Positions 42,448 to 54,163 of a DNA stretch of 64,000 nt are shown piece after piece. Both the position numbers and the translations under genes were made by a program. The stretch covers positions 5,758,078 through 5,822,077 of the forward strand of contig CM042088.1 of assembly GCA_023512835.1 (NCBI GenBank), given 5' to 3'. Under the pieces are notes generated by a model. It searched no databases. It saw only the letters and a program-made list of their open reading frames with translations, and had not been told where the DNA came from. Each line of letters opens with the position of its first letter. Within the stretch, counting starts at the first letter, position 1. Origin of the DNA: Taxillus chinensis. Its lineage: Eukaryota; Streptophyta; Magnoliopsida; Santalales; Loranthaceae.

Positions 42448-45089
42448 TGTTGGACCCCATTTTGTCCGATTTGGACATACTAACCCCATTTTTTATATAC
42501 TTGTCTACTAATGGCATATACCTTGTTAAATAGGTCCTCCAGGATTGCCCACTATCAAGGAATGGTTTGAAGTTGATGTTAACCCTAATTTGCACAAGAT
42601 GGATATACTTAGACGGACGGGAAAGCCCAAAACTGATAACCTCTACTACAAGCCCCTGAAATGCCCCAAGACCAACACTAGGTGATAGAGGATGAAATTT
42701 GGAGATTAACGCACTTGACCGAGCTCAATTCCGAGTTAAAACGAAGAAGTTATGACCAAAACAATTTTCGTTAGAAAAAGTCAAACTTGCCAAAAGATAG
42801 TTGATGCCCCTGGTCAAACTGCTCGAAAATGTGCTTGTCTGAAATAGTCCAAAATATCTATTTAGGCGAATACGGGTCTTCCCAAATAATCTCCAAAAGT
42901 TTGCCCATTTTGGCATTTTGAGTGAGGTTAAAAAGGTAATTAACAAAAAAAACTAGACTCAAAGCCCCGAAGCCCCGAAGCCTTTGAGTCTTCGAGGATT
43001 GACTTTCGACCCTTGACTTTGACCTGTGACCTGCGACGCTTCAACCAGCGAATCTTCGAGGATTGACCTTCGACCCTTGATTTCGACCTATGACCTGCGA
43101 CACTTCGAGTCGCGGATCCTCGAGGATTGACCTTCGACCCTTGAATTCGACCTTTGACCCTTTGACCCTTAACCATTTACTATTGACCTTCAACCTGTTT
43201 ACTGTTGACCTTCGACCTACCGACCTTTGACCCTGCCAGCACTTCGACCCTTTGACCTTGGACTTTCTCTATTTGGCCATATTTTTCGCAGGCTCTTTCC
43301 TGTGTAGTCACGAGATGCGATTTTATTAGTTGGCCACTGTCAAAGATGCTTTTCAATGCCTTTTAGACACATGTGCTCACAAAAGACGAAAAAGCAATCT
43401 CAAGCTGCCTTATTTTATGCATAGGTCGTCCAACCACCAGACAAAAACTAGAATCTTACAATTAAAAATGTTGACACTCATAATGGAGAAATAAATCCAC
43501 AATAATGATGGTCCATCCAAATTATGCCATCCCATAAAAAGAGGTCTCTTCCCACAAGAAAAAGACATTCAGCCAAAAAAATATAAAAAGCTCTACTATT
43601 CTGCCATCTGCCCAGTCTTCACACCCAACTCCCTGATCCCAAAAAAGGAAACTCCCAAATCAAGCCTATACAACTTTCTGCAATTCTGAAACCAAAATCG
43701 CTCATCCTTTCTAACTCCTCTTTTCCTAATATCTCATTACAACGCTCTTTTCCCAGCAAAAGAAAAGCAAAAAAAAAAAAACTCCAATTCTGCCCCCCTC
43801 TCTCCTACGTTTCATCACAAAAACAAAAATCCAATTCTTTTTCAATCCACTATGCCCACTCTCTTTATTTCCAGCGACCAAAATGTCTTAACTCAAAAAA
43901 ATATAATATCACTCCAGTCTCCAAATACCAGGAAATCCTTTTCACAAATCTCGCTGCTAGATTTGTTGGTTCTATTTTCGAGCAGGCAACTATTGGCGTG
44001 GACATGATAATTTAAATAGAAACCCAGTGATGAAGCCTCATCCAAGCCAAAGTCGGTTCAGTCAATTGTATTTGTTTTTTATTATTACTTTTTTAGCTTA
44101 TTTTCTTGTTTCTTTTTGTTGTTGTTGGTATATGTTGTATTTTCCTTGTATTTTTCCTTTTTTGATGTTATTAGTATATGTTGTATATGTTGTATGTTGT
44201 AGTATGTAAAGAATAGTAAAGAATAAAATAAAACAGAGAGCAAAGAGAGGCATGAAAAAAAAAAGAGGGTAACTTTATTTTTATTTGTGGATGTCACAAT
44301 CACACGCTCCACATTTATTTTGATATATGTGTGCTTTTAGTCATAGTCAAAAACCCAAAGAAAAAAAAACAAAACACAAATATGGATTTTTAAGTTTAAC
44401 TTGTGATCTAGGTTCCATTCTTTCAAAAAAAAAAAAAAAACAAACATAAAAACAAAAAAAGGGAGTTGTCAAAACAAAAAATAAACAAAAAAAAATAAAA
44501 CGAACACAAAAAAATGTTTTCAAACAAAAATAAAAAACACAAAAACAAAACAAAAAAGCGTTTTCAAACCAAAAACCAACAAATTGATTTAAAATCATCT
44601 TTCAATCTATAGGACTTCAATGGCTAAAACCAAAAAAAAACAAAACAAAAAAAATAAAACAAAACAAAACAAAATCTTAGGATTTCAATTTCCACTCCCA
44701 ACAAAAAGCAAAAGCAAAACTTTTAGGATTTCCTTTAGAAATTTAGGATAAATCAAATTTAACCATAACTTTAACCAATAACTTAGTTAAATAAAAAACA
44801 TGGACTTGCTAAGAAAACCATAGTGCCTCGACCCAATTACAACAGTGAAAGAAAATATAGAAAACTCCTCCGAAAATAGATACTGACAGGGCGCTGTAGG
44901 AGTGCTAATCCTTCCCTACATCTAACCAACTCTCGAACCCTTCTTTGATAACGCAGACCATATCTTAAACTACTCAAGGTAGAGGGTATCCAACTGTACC
45001 CCAAAAACGGTTGGTGGCGACTCTATTCCTCACTATTGGTTTTGGTTGAGCCCACCCCAAACGGGCCCGGACGGAAACCAGTGATGACA
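42448..45089 (+). repeat. 3' LTR of G2 (2.6 kb)
   Basis: Starts TGTTGGACCCCATTTTGTCC, ends CCAGTGATGACA. It has a U3 word array (42957-43266: TTCGACC/GACCTTGA/CTTCGAG words) and an A-rich homopolymer region (44340-44700). The conserved 3' end contains TGGCGACTCT at 45015-45024. Followed by AAATG (45090-45094), the TSD candidate, then Copia gag of C5. Confidence 0.88.
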
Positions 45090-45101
45090 AAATGTACTTT
45101 T

Positions 45102-45901
45102 TTAACATGTCAAGCGATTTAATATAATCATTCTCCATATGCCTAGGCTTATTACAAAAGAAATAACTCTTAATATTTGTTGTTGTTTATTTTGAGTTAT
45201 TCCTTTAGAAGCTTCCATATTCTTTCTCTTTATGTCTTTATCCTTATAAGTAACAACCAAATGAGCACTTTCAGTTCTATCTTGCTTCAATCTCTTTTCC
45301 TCTTGCACACAATAAGAAATGAGCTCATTAAGAGTCCATTTTTATTTTCGATAGTTGTAATTGACTTTAAATTGTCCAAATTATGCAGGAAGAGAGATTA
45401 ATATCAAATGCATAAGCAAGTCATCGGACAGCTCGAGCTTTAATACCTTAAGTTTAGAAGCAAGATGAGACATTTCCATAATATACTCCCAAATATTCCC
45501 TTCGCCTTTATACCTCATAGAAATCAAGCTTTGCAAAAGCGTGCTTGTTTATGCCTTATTGTTTTTTGTAAAACGCTTCTCAATTTCAGCTAGGAATTCT
45601 TTGGCTATAACAATATCATCAGATATCGCACCCCTAATGTCTCAGGAATGCCACACTTAATGATCATGAGACTCATTCAATTTGAGCGATCCCGCTTCTC
45701 AAAGTTCTTTGTAGCATCAGAAGAACTTGCATCCGTAAGAGAAGCAAGTTGCTCACACCGAAGTGCAAGGTCCAGATCCATGCAACCAAGAACAATTTCA
45801 ATGTTCTCCTTCCAATCCTTAAAGTTGGTCCCATTAAGCATGGGTATTGAGTTGACATTAGCAGATATAGTAGAAACCTTGGCTGAAAAAAAAACAACCA
45901 A
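45102..45901 (-). pseudogene. C5 Gag, truncated
   Basis: Starts near MVVFFSAKVSTISANV. It shows SIPMLNGTNFKDWKENIEIVLGCMDLDLALR, the N-terminal block of Copia gag (UBN2). Then, broken by stops and frameshifts, come KRFTKNNKA, MRYKGEGNIWEYIMEMSHLASKL, EEKRLKQ and a degraded zinc knuckle near 45130-45170, where Cys are replaced. G2 begins right after it. The AG at about 45890 is preceded by a T-rich tract on this strand and could be a splice acceptor. Confidence 0.78.
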
Positions 45902-46229
45902 ATATACTCACATTAATAACCAAATATGATAATCAACAAATTCAAATAATGGTAATTCACATCTCAAAATACCTAGCATAACATTAATATCAAGTCTTTG
46001 GATAGTAATATTAATTGTAAATGATACTCTTATTGTAGTGATCAAACATTGATAATAACTCATGTTAAATAGTAAATCTATCTTTAAATTGAATTATTAT
46101 TCACATGTAAAATAAACCTTATAATCAGCACATGTTTACCACTATAAGTATATGTGCAATTCAGCCAAATATTAAACTTTCCTTTGGGACGGTTAATACC
46201 CACATGAATATACACACCTACAAACATTC
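45902..46229 (-). other. C5 leader, gag-proximal part
   Basis: AT-rich, non-coding. Ends at the TSD AATAT (46230-46234) of C4. It continues at 61775 on the far side of C4. No gene seen. Confidence 0.55.
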
Positions 46230-46234
46230 AATAT
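46230..46234 (-). repeat. TSD of C4 (left copy)
   Basis: AATAT directly before TGTAGGTCCC. The identical AATAT is at 61770-61774 after the other LTR. It defines C4 as one insertion of 46235-61769. Confidence 0.9.
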
Positions 46235-48177
46235 TGTAGGTCCCAAAGTGAGTCTAGAGGGCGGGGGGGGGGGGGGTGAATAGACTTTCTTTGCCTATGG
46301 AAGCTAGACTGTTGGCTGGTTTTGGATTTGTCTATAGATGACTACGTGGAAGTATTGATGGAGAAGACGACAGTAGTAATGTGAGTGATGTGAGACTTAA
46401 TTAACTATCAGACAAATCTGAGATGGGAGTAAATGTTCTTTGCTGAACAGATCTCAGATATGATAGGAATGCTTGGAGATAGTTTTGATTGTGGGAAACA
46501 ACATGGAGAAGAGACTCAATGATCGTGTTGGATCTTGGATAAACAAGAAAGTATTATTGATCGAAAGGTTTGATCTTGATCTTAGTTCAACGCGGCGCAC
46601 AGCACTTCCATGTTTGTTCTCTCTCTCAGAGTCTCTATTTCTTGCGTTTGAACTCTTGCTTCAATTCTGCAAAAGATATATCTTAATGTATTTCAGAATG
46701 CTTTTATTGTATTCTTTGTATTCCATGCTTTCAGAGAAAGAGACTAACTCTCATTTTTGTTGTTAAGTGTGAGAGAGATATATATTTTAAGTTTAGATTG
46801 CTGTGTGCCTAGTTGTCCATCCAACAGACTGACTTCCCGTCACTGGATATGCGGGATGTCAGGGGATGGGTTGATCTGCTCTGATTTGCAGATTTGTTGC
46901 CCATGCTGCACAGTTGCATGCCCATACTTGCGCAGTCGATCTTCACCGTTCATCCATGGAGAGTGGTTGATTGCAATTAATGCGGCATTAATTGTACTTC
47001 AGCTGCTCTGGATGGCGCAGGTTTACTGTACAAACCCTAGCAGAAGATATCGTTAAATGAATATGCTTAGGGTTGGAAGTATGCTTGGAAGGTGAGTGCC
47101 TCGTAGGTTTGGTGACTCGAAGGTTTCAGTTAGAGCTTACTAAAGTTGCGGAAGTTTGCTTTAAGCTTTACAGTGTTGATATCTGTGAGTCTATGACTCA
47201 CACATCTTCGAGTCTTCGAGGCTAGAGTTCGAGTTAGATTAAGTCTTTTGTGTCACTCTATTAACTGTGAGTCTCTGCGACTTTCCCAATGGCTCTTAGA
47301 GTGACTTCTTCGTAGTGCACCTAATCTATCCGTTGTTACAGCTGCGAGTCTACGACCCTAGCTTTGCGGGTCTACGACCCTCGGGTTTCTCAGTTTATTT
47401 TACTTGACTAACCTTGAAAATCTTCGACTCTACGAGTCTTAGACTTTACATTTCTTCCTTGGCCTTTCGCAGTTGTTTATGCTCTGAGATTATTCTACGA
47501 GTCTTCGACTCTATGGTTACGACCCTTCAGCTGCAACTCTCTGCCTTCAAGATCTTCGAGTCTGTGATATGTCTGACAAGTTCTTTAATATACATGTATC
47601 CCTTGAGTCTACGACTCTACGAGCCTTGAGTCTACGACTCTACGACTTTTGAGTTAGAAATTCATTTAAGTTAATCAGTCTTGTTGGCTTCGACTCTTCA
47701 ACCTTCGACCTACGAGTCTGTGAGTCCCTTTTTCTTAACAGGGTTTTAAGGCTGCGACTCTATGACCCTTGAGTCTACGAGTCTAGCGGTACATTAAGTT
47801 TTGTTAAGTGACATGAGCGCTCTAGGAACTCTACAGTTCTATAGGTTTTGAGTCTTCGAATTATTTAAGTTCGGTTACTGTTCTTTTATTCTTTGACTCT
47901 ACGAGTCTCTGAATTGAATCGTCGCTTACAGTAACGCTCCCTTTTTTGTACTGCGACTCTACGACCTTCGACCCGGGATCTACGAGTCGCAATGTGTTCT
48001 GTCACAAAAAAGTTTCGAGTCTCCAGACCCTACGAGTCTACGAGCCTCTCGCCAATATGTCCTATGACAGTTTTACTTCTACGAACTACGACTCTCTGAC
48101 CCTACGACCTTCGGATCTTCGAGTCTCCAGACTTAGACTGTATTTTGGCAGCTTCATCAAATCCTATATTTCCAACA
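46235..48177 (-). repeat. 3' LTR of C4
   Basis: Own-strand start TGTTGGAAATATAGG, end GGGACCTACA, 1943 bp. Near its 3' end is a long C run (G run at about 46262-46276 on plus). U3 (about 47180-48135) is packed with GAGTCTACGACTC and CTTCGAG words. Matches 59916-61769. The frames at 46473-48203 on plus are not supported as genes. Confidence 0.9.
47180..48135 (-). repeat. TACGAGTC/CTACGACTC word array in C4 LTR
   Basis: Words CGAGTCTACGACTCT, TACGACCCT and GAGTCTTCGA, many of them short palindromes (GAGTC...GACTC), recur irregularly over nearly 1 kb. The same array, with minor changes and one extra segment near 60980, lies in the other LTR (60745-61725). Probably U3 regulatory or structural sequence. 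Confidence 0.78.
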
Positions 48178-48190
48178 ATTTTCCCCTATT
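48178..48190 (-). other. C4 polypurine tract
   Basis: On the minus strand AATAGGGGAAAAT directly precedes the 3' LTR start TGTTGGAAA. Purine-rich and in the expected place. Confidence 0.8.
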
Positions 48191-48587
48191 TAATGTAAGA
48201 TGACAATGGGTGAAAAGCATGAGGTCTGAGACTATGAGCTTGATAGGCAATTTTAAGTTAACAGAAAATATCTTTGCATATGAAAAATTTGGAGGAGATC
48301 AAAATTACGAAGATGCACACTCCTCTCCCCCGTAGGCATGAAGCTGCGTTAGCTGCCTCCTGTCGAAGATAACTCCCCCTACGACCTTGCTCCCCCTGAG
48401 ATATACTCCCCCTTTCTGGGGTGAGGAACCAGCACGAGAACACAAATCACATGGGAGCAATGCAATAAAACATAGACCAGTAGGCAACAGAGCAAAGATA
48501 TACACAAAAAGTAACTAAGATAAAGTAAGTACACAGAAAACACAGAAAGAGGAAGAGCAATGTACAATTAAAGAGAGTACAAGATAG
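48191..48587 (-). other. C4 3' UTR with three AGGGGGAG motifs
   Basis: Between the ORF3 stop and the PPT. AGGGGGAG (minus strand) occurs at 48373-48380, 48390-48397 and 48406-48413, spaced 17 and 16 bp. Repeated PPT-like motifs upstream of the 3' LTR are a described Sirevirus feature (from memory). No gene seen; the plus and minus short frames here are shadows. Confidence 0.65.
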
Positions 48588-51500
48588 TTACGGTTTAAAA
48601 TCAGAATATTTTACACTTTGTGTAAACATAAAAGTAGCTGTTTGCTCATGCAGAAGTTGAGCAGTAGTCAGATGCAGCGAGGCGACACGACTGCTCACAC
48701 GATCAAATTCAGGCATGAGGACAGTGAACCCGGTGGTGGTCAGGATGCGAATATAGTGGCAAACATAGAACCTACAACTGTGAGCATCATCCTGATCAAA
48801 TTCAGGCATGAGGGCAGTTGAACACTTTGCTTGACTCGAGTAATTTCCATCGCTTTGGAAAGATGATAGCCACCACACCCATGCAAATATCCCTGCATGA
48901 CACGGGTGAGGGTGCGATTGAATTCACGGAGTTGTTCGCACCGATGGATTAGTAGAGTAGTAGGTTTGGAGTCAAAGATGACAATTCTCTGGTTCTTGAA
49001 GTCAATATCGAGAAGAAACCAGTGTGGGGATGTTGACAAATAGGGGATGAGCACATGGTCGACCTCATTCCATGGACGGAAGGAGTTCTCATATCTGCGA
49101 CCCTGTATGAACTCGATCATTGATGCATCATTGATGAGCTGTGCCTGCATGATCAGTAAACAGAGTTCCACCCGTGTATCTCGGCGGATATGGAGAGGCA
49201 GCTTCTCCAGGTATGACTTTTGTGCAAATGAACTATGTCATATCAAGATTATCCATTTCTTTACCGTCATGTAGTAATCGACACAGGTCAGGGCCGGTGA
49301 AGAATGCATTGTAGCCACAAGTCCACGCGGTGGTATCTCCAGCAACATAGCTATTAAAAGCCACAAGTTCAGCTGAGCTGGCTCCTGTAGTCACAGTGCG
49401 CGGTGGTACCATCGGTTAGCCGGTGGTAGTAGTGGCTGGTTTAGTGGGGGAAGCAGGCATGGTATACTTAGCCGTACTTGGATGGGTAGTTGAGGGACCA
49501 GGCTAAGTAGAGGATGATGGTTGGCCAGGAGCAGCTGGATGCTTCTTCATGTGTGTTCCAATGGGCACATCATCATTATTATCAGAATCTGTAATGACAG
49601 TGGTTCTGTGACCACGTTTTCGCCCACTGGAGTAAGTGGCAGTAGGTGGAGGTGGGGAATAACTTGGAGCAGGCTCTGCTGTATGTGTAGGATCTACAAG
49701 TTCAGGTGTAGGCCGGTCTGATGGCTGTGGGTGTGGGTTCTTGACAGTGAGAGCTATCTCCCCACTGGCAAGACGATGCCATTCTGAGAGAATGGCCCCC
49801 AAAGTTGTACTAAAACCTTGGTATTGTCTTTAGTAAGCACCTTTTATGTCTTCACAGTGTTCCTCCAGATGTCTGAACCCGTCGGAGTTTACACGCGTGA
49901 GAGATGTCATCTCTTGTTGCACCTTGTCCAGGGTACGGTCAGATAATTCCACTTGAGTTCGTACCTCTTCCATACCTGATCCCACCACAGCAAGTCATTC
50001 CTCAAAGGCTTGAGATACCAATGCTTTAAGGATGCCAGAGGAAATCAGTTTCTCAAGGACTTTGCTTGCAAGAAGATCTACCTCTTCAGCTGTCAGGGAA
50101 TGGGAGTGAGATGCAGCCATCACTGGAATGGCCATTGGGATATTGGCTGCTAACTCCTCCCTCACTTGAGTGGCCACTTGATGAGTTTGTGGTGCAGGTG
50201 GTATAGCTATCTCAGAGTCATCCACAGGTACAGAACCCTGTGGTGTGGCTTCAGCATCAGATCCACTTGGCTCAGCTGCAAGTGTTTCTTGTGCTTCTTG
50301 TGCTTCCTCCACCTCAGATGCCGAATCCATTGTCATATCATGGGGAGTTGATGGGATAGGTGAGTCCACCATGATGGGAGATGGGGCAACCACTGATACA
50401 GCTTCCACTGGGTCTTTTCTTACAAGACCCTGCTCAACCAACCAGCTGATCAGATGGTCTCTGTCTACTATCTGCTTACCAAAGGCAATCCATGCCTTCC
50501 TCAATTCAGCGGGGGTCATATGAGCCTTGGCATACTCAACATAAAAGTCTTCTAGCTCAGACTCCCCAAGAAAACTTAACAAAACAGGTGTTGTACCCCC
50601 TGCCTTCTGGGGTATCCTGTACCGGTGACTGCCCTCCAACTGCAGGCTCTCTCTTACCTCTGCAGTATCACTGGGCCTGTCCACAAGTTGAGCTTCCTCG
50701 GTTGTAGGATCAGTGGGGAAACAAGTTCTGACAATATTTTCCACCACTTCAGTAATGTGCGCCGTGGCTGCAGACGCTGAGGAACCTCTAGAAGTCTGTG
50801 GGACACGGGTCGGCGGTCATGGAATGTGAGCTGGGGCCCTTACAGAGCTGGCTGTGTCCTCTGCATGACTTCTCATGCTCGACTCGGGCCTCTTCATCAA
50901 CTTGATCTCTAGCCGACCATCCTTATATATGCTCTTAAAAATATATTTGGTCGGCAGTGGCACTGCGGGTCTTTGGTTGAAGATTTCAGGATGAAGGAAC
51001 CGCTGGATTTTAGTTAAAACCAGTCCAAAGTGTCCCTTCTTGCTCTTGATCATGTTGTGAAAGTGAGCACCCCAGTCTATTCTATTTCTTTGCAGTACAC
51101 TACACATGATCTTCATCTGCTCATGACTTGCAGAGTCATGAGCAGTCTTCTTGCAGATTAGGCATTGTCCGGTGACTATGTGAGTCGCCAGTGCCTAACC
51201 GGAGAACCCGATCTTCAGGGCTCCCTGTCCTTGCTTTCCAGGGTTGGAATACCCCAGAAAGAACTTACAGTCATCTCGGGAAAGACTAGGTAGGGGTTGG
51301 AAGTTACTTGTAGGGAGCTGGAAAACTTTTTGTAACGTTTCGGCTGATATCCGAATTTCCACTCCGCATGCAATGCCTACCAGGTCTTGTCCAGAAACAG
51401 ACAGCATTTCGTGGAATTCCGACACATCTTCCACTAGAATGTCATGCATCCCACTACAAACAGATGCAATGCCAATATCATCGAGGCGACTTCTGAATTC

Positions 51501-51605
51501 GCCCAGCCAGCTAACTTTGGCGTCGCAGATGGCTTCCCAATCGATGATAAACCCTAGGACGATGTTGTTTAGTTCGTCAGCCATCGATGAGCTTGGACTT
51601 GCCAT
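48588..51605 (-). pseudogene. C4 ORF3: N-terminal transposon-type domain plus Ulp1/C48-like protease, decayed
   Basis: ATG at 51605 (MASPSSSMADEL). The N-terminal domain (51605-50817, frameshift near 51195) aligns by eye with C3 ORF3: IVLGFIIDWEAI, EDVSEFHEML, EIRISAETLQKVFQLP, RIDWGAHFHNMI. A low-complexity Pro/Ser middle follows (50747-49503, several stops, RKRGHR basic patch). The C48-like end has His in TSPHWFLLDID (49022-49024), Asp in IVIFDS 17 residues later (48971-48973), and in another frame Gln and Cys in FDQDDAHSCRFYVC (Cys 48774-48776; Gln six residues before). The Gly after Cys is Arg. Same architecture as C3, more degraded. Confidence 0.75.
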
Positions 51606-51800
51606 AGAGGTTATAGAAAAAGAAAGAGACACTCGTAGAGAGAGATTGTAAGGTTCGAAGGTGGTCAAAGGAGAGAGAGAGAGAGAGAAAAAAAAAAACG
51701 AGAATCAAAGAGAGAGAGAGAGATAAGGAATGCTTAGGGTTAGGGTTCGAGTGTGAAAACGAACAACGTACCTCTGTCTCTATCAGTGACTTATATATGA
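51606..51800 (-). promoter_or_regulatory. Candidate internal promoter and leader of C4 ORF3
   Basis: On the minus strand: TATA-like CATATATAA (about 51791-51799), the double telo-box AACCCTAACCCTAA (51734-51747), then a long CT-rich leader with (CT)n runs (51660-51722) up to the ATG in CTATGGCAAG. It has the same order of parts as 36846-36968, though the sequences differ. Inferred, not shown, to be a promoter. Confidence 0.5.
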
Positions 51801-53474
51801 GGTGAGAAGTATACCGTAGAAGTCACATAGTTTGTCGGTTTGTCTTCAGGTCCGCGTCCTATTCTCTGACACGTCTCTTTATCTTCCGGATCCACCCATT
51901 GGACAATTCAAGCGATATGTACACGTCACCCCTTATGTTGATGTATTTTGAATGTTAAGTGCACAGTGACGTGCTGACGTGTCTCCGATGCTTGAACAAC
52001 GAGGGAACTGAATCTGTCCCGCTTCGACCCTTTGGAACTGCAACTCTACGAAGCTATGTTTAGGATGAGTCTACGACTCTCCGAGCTTCGAGGCTACGAA
52101 GAAGCAGTCTTCGATGCAGCAGTTCTTCATTGTTGTTTGCTTCGTGGTTGAGTACGGATTCAAATACCAATGTGGATTTCTCTGAACTTCTTCAACATTT
52201 AACAACACGAGTGTGACGTATATGTTATTTCACATAAAATTATGCATCATGAACATTGTTGTGAGCGAAATTGGGCGTGTCCAGAACTTGAGTTCTTTCA
52301 ACCGTAATACCTGGTGTACATGTACGACTACTATAGCACAATCATTTATGTTTCCACAAAGCTTAGAAACTACTAAGTGTATCATCACATACTTCTTTAT
52401 GCAGGACAATGATCACAATGTTAACATAGCATCCAGTAATCCATGGTTGGTCTAATGCAACAACCCAATCATGAATTCAGTAGTCTCCTCACATATTCAG
52501 CAAAACTCACTCAATGGAGGCCTCACCCTCTCACTCTCGGATCAGTATGTGAGTTTGATTCAGAAACTAGGAATGCACTGTTTGATAATCTCATGGTCAA
52601 CCGAATCTTACCGCACCACTGATCCACCGATGATTTTCAGTTCAGCATAGATGACTTGAGAGACAAGATGACCCTATTGAGAATCAAAACACACACTCTA
52701 GTATTGTCTAATTTACAACACAGTACATAATTAGAGTTTGGAGTTTGATCATTACTATTTTCTGTGTGAGCTACCCCTTTTTTTTTCATAGAGCATGCCT
52801 TTTCAGTGCTAATTCATGACCCTTTTCATTTGGATAGAGCTCAACACAGTTTCTTTTGGATATAAGATGATCATTCAGTTTGAACTCCAATTATTACTCT
52901 GAAAGAGATACATCTGAGGGTAGTAGTGAGGACTCCCCCTAAGACAGGCAATTGATTTTAATAGTTCCTTTTTGCCTTTTTCACCTTGCCTTTTTTTTTT
53001 TCATTGAAAGGTATCGACTCTTTTTGAGTAATAGGCTTTTTATGATTCTCAAGTTCTATAGTCTCAATCATCCTTAGAGCATTGAATCATTGAGGATCCT
53101 TTCCGTGCAAGCCAACAGTACCATCAGATACTACAGTTCCTGCTAGTTAGTGAATACAATGCTACACCGGTGATATTCACTCAGCATGAAAACAACAACT
53201 AGTGGGAATATCATTTAATTGAGGTATGGTGGAAATGGCACTCTCTTCACTCTGGACTTGAGGATTCATGACAAGTTTTACAAAAGAGTTAAACCAGGTT
53301 CAGAGGTAGCAAGTTTCATCCATGTGATTTCTCAATTACCCGCAGTAGAAATGTATGAATCACACTTAGGCATTGCTAATATTCATGGAGAGATAAACAA
53401 TCGTTAACAGTGTCACACCTATGTTCATGCTCAGGTATAGAAGTTGACATGAAACACAAGACATGCAATAAGCA
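51801..53474 (-). other. C4 spacer between RNase H and ORF3
   Basis: About 1.7 kb with no credible gene. Contains AGGGGGAG (minus strand, 52933-52940), a T-rich tract near 52770-53030, and, near 52020-52125, words of the LTR type (CTACGACTC, CTTCGAG). Counterpart of 35456-36845 in C3. Confidence 0.55.
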
Positions 53475-54163
53475 TTATGAAGTTAAATCAAGCATGCCAA
53501 GTTTTGCCAGAAGTTCATTGAACCTGGTTTCGTGCAGAGGTTTTGTGAATATGTCGGCAAGCTGGTCATCAGTGGATATATACTCAACGGAAATGTCCTT
53601 CTTCAGCACATGGTCACGTATGAAATGATGTTTGACCTCGATGTTCTTGGTTTTGGGATGCATGACAGGATTATTGGAAATTGCAATGGCACTTGTGTTG
53701 TCACAGTATAGTGGCACCGCCTTCAGGTTAAAACCATAATCTGAAAGTTGACTGGCCATCCAAAGCAATTGAGCACAACAACTTCCTACAACAATATATT
53801 CTGCTTCAGCTGTTGAGGTTGAAACTGAATTCTGTTTCTTGCTGAACTAGGATACAAGTCTGTTGCCAAGCAATTGGCATGTTCTACTTGTGCTCTTCCT
53901 ATCAATCCTGCAACCAGCAAAGTTTGCATCTGAAAAGCCTCTCAAGTTGAATTCAGACTCCTTTGGGTACCAAAGTCCCAAATTTTCAGTTCCCTTGAGA
54001 TACCTCATAATCCTTTTAACATGAGACATATGAGACTCCTTGGGATTTGCTTGGTATCTTGCACAGATGCATGTTGCGAACATTATATCAGGTCTGCTTG
54101 CTGTGAGATACAGCAAAGATCCAATCATGCTTCTGTATTCAGTGATATCCACTTCTTTGCCTA
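53475..54163 (-). pseudogene. C4 RT C-terminal end and RNase H
   Basis: Starts (minus) at 54163 next to the solo LTR: KEVDITEYRSMIGSLLYLTASRPDIMFAT, HMSHVKRIMRYLKGTENLGLWYP and GFSDANFAGCRIDRKSTS (RNase H Asp). After a frameshift near 53850 it continues in 53475-53768 with LYCDNTSAIAI and KHHFIRDHV to the end FNELLAKLGM. Standard Copia end of pol. Confidence 0.85.

Larger units (their letters stand above)
13035..45089 (+). mobile_element. Ty3/Gypsy Tat/Ogre-like element G2, interrupted twice
   Basis: Internal sequence begins at 13035 in the pol linker and runs through RT, RNase H, second RNase H and integrase to 17383. It resumes at 41319 with the 3' UTR tandem repeat, PPT (42435-42447) and 3' LTR (42448-45089). 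The gap is Copia element C3. Its gag, ORF1 and 5' LTR would lie to the left of inserted G1, outside the window. It is inserted in gag of Copia element C5; AAATG at 45090-45094 is the right-hand TSD candidate. Multiple stops show decay. Confidence 0.82.

Noticed and set aside
51734..51747. TTAGGGTTAGGG-like sequence as interstitial telomeric repeat.
   Set aside because: Only two units, next to a TATA box and a CT-rich leader; a telo-box in a promoter is the better reading.
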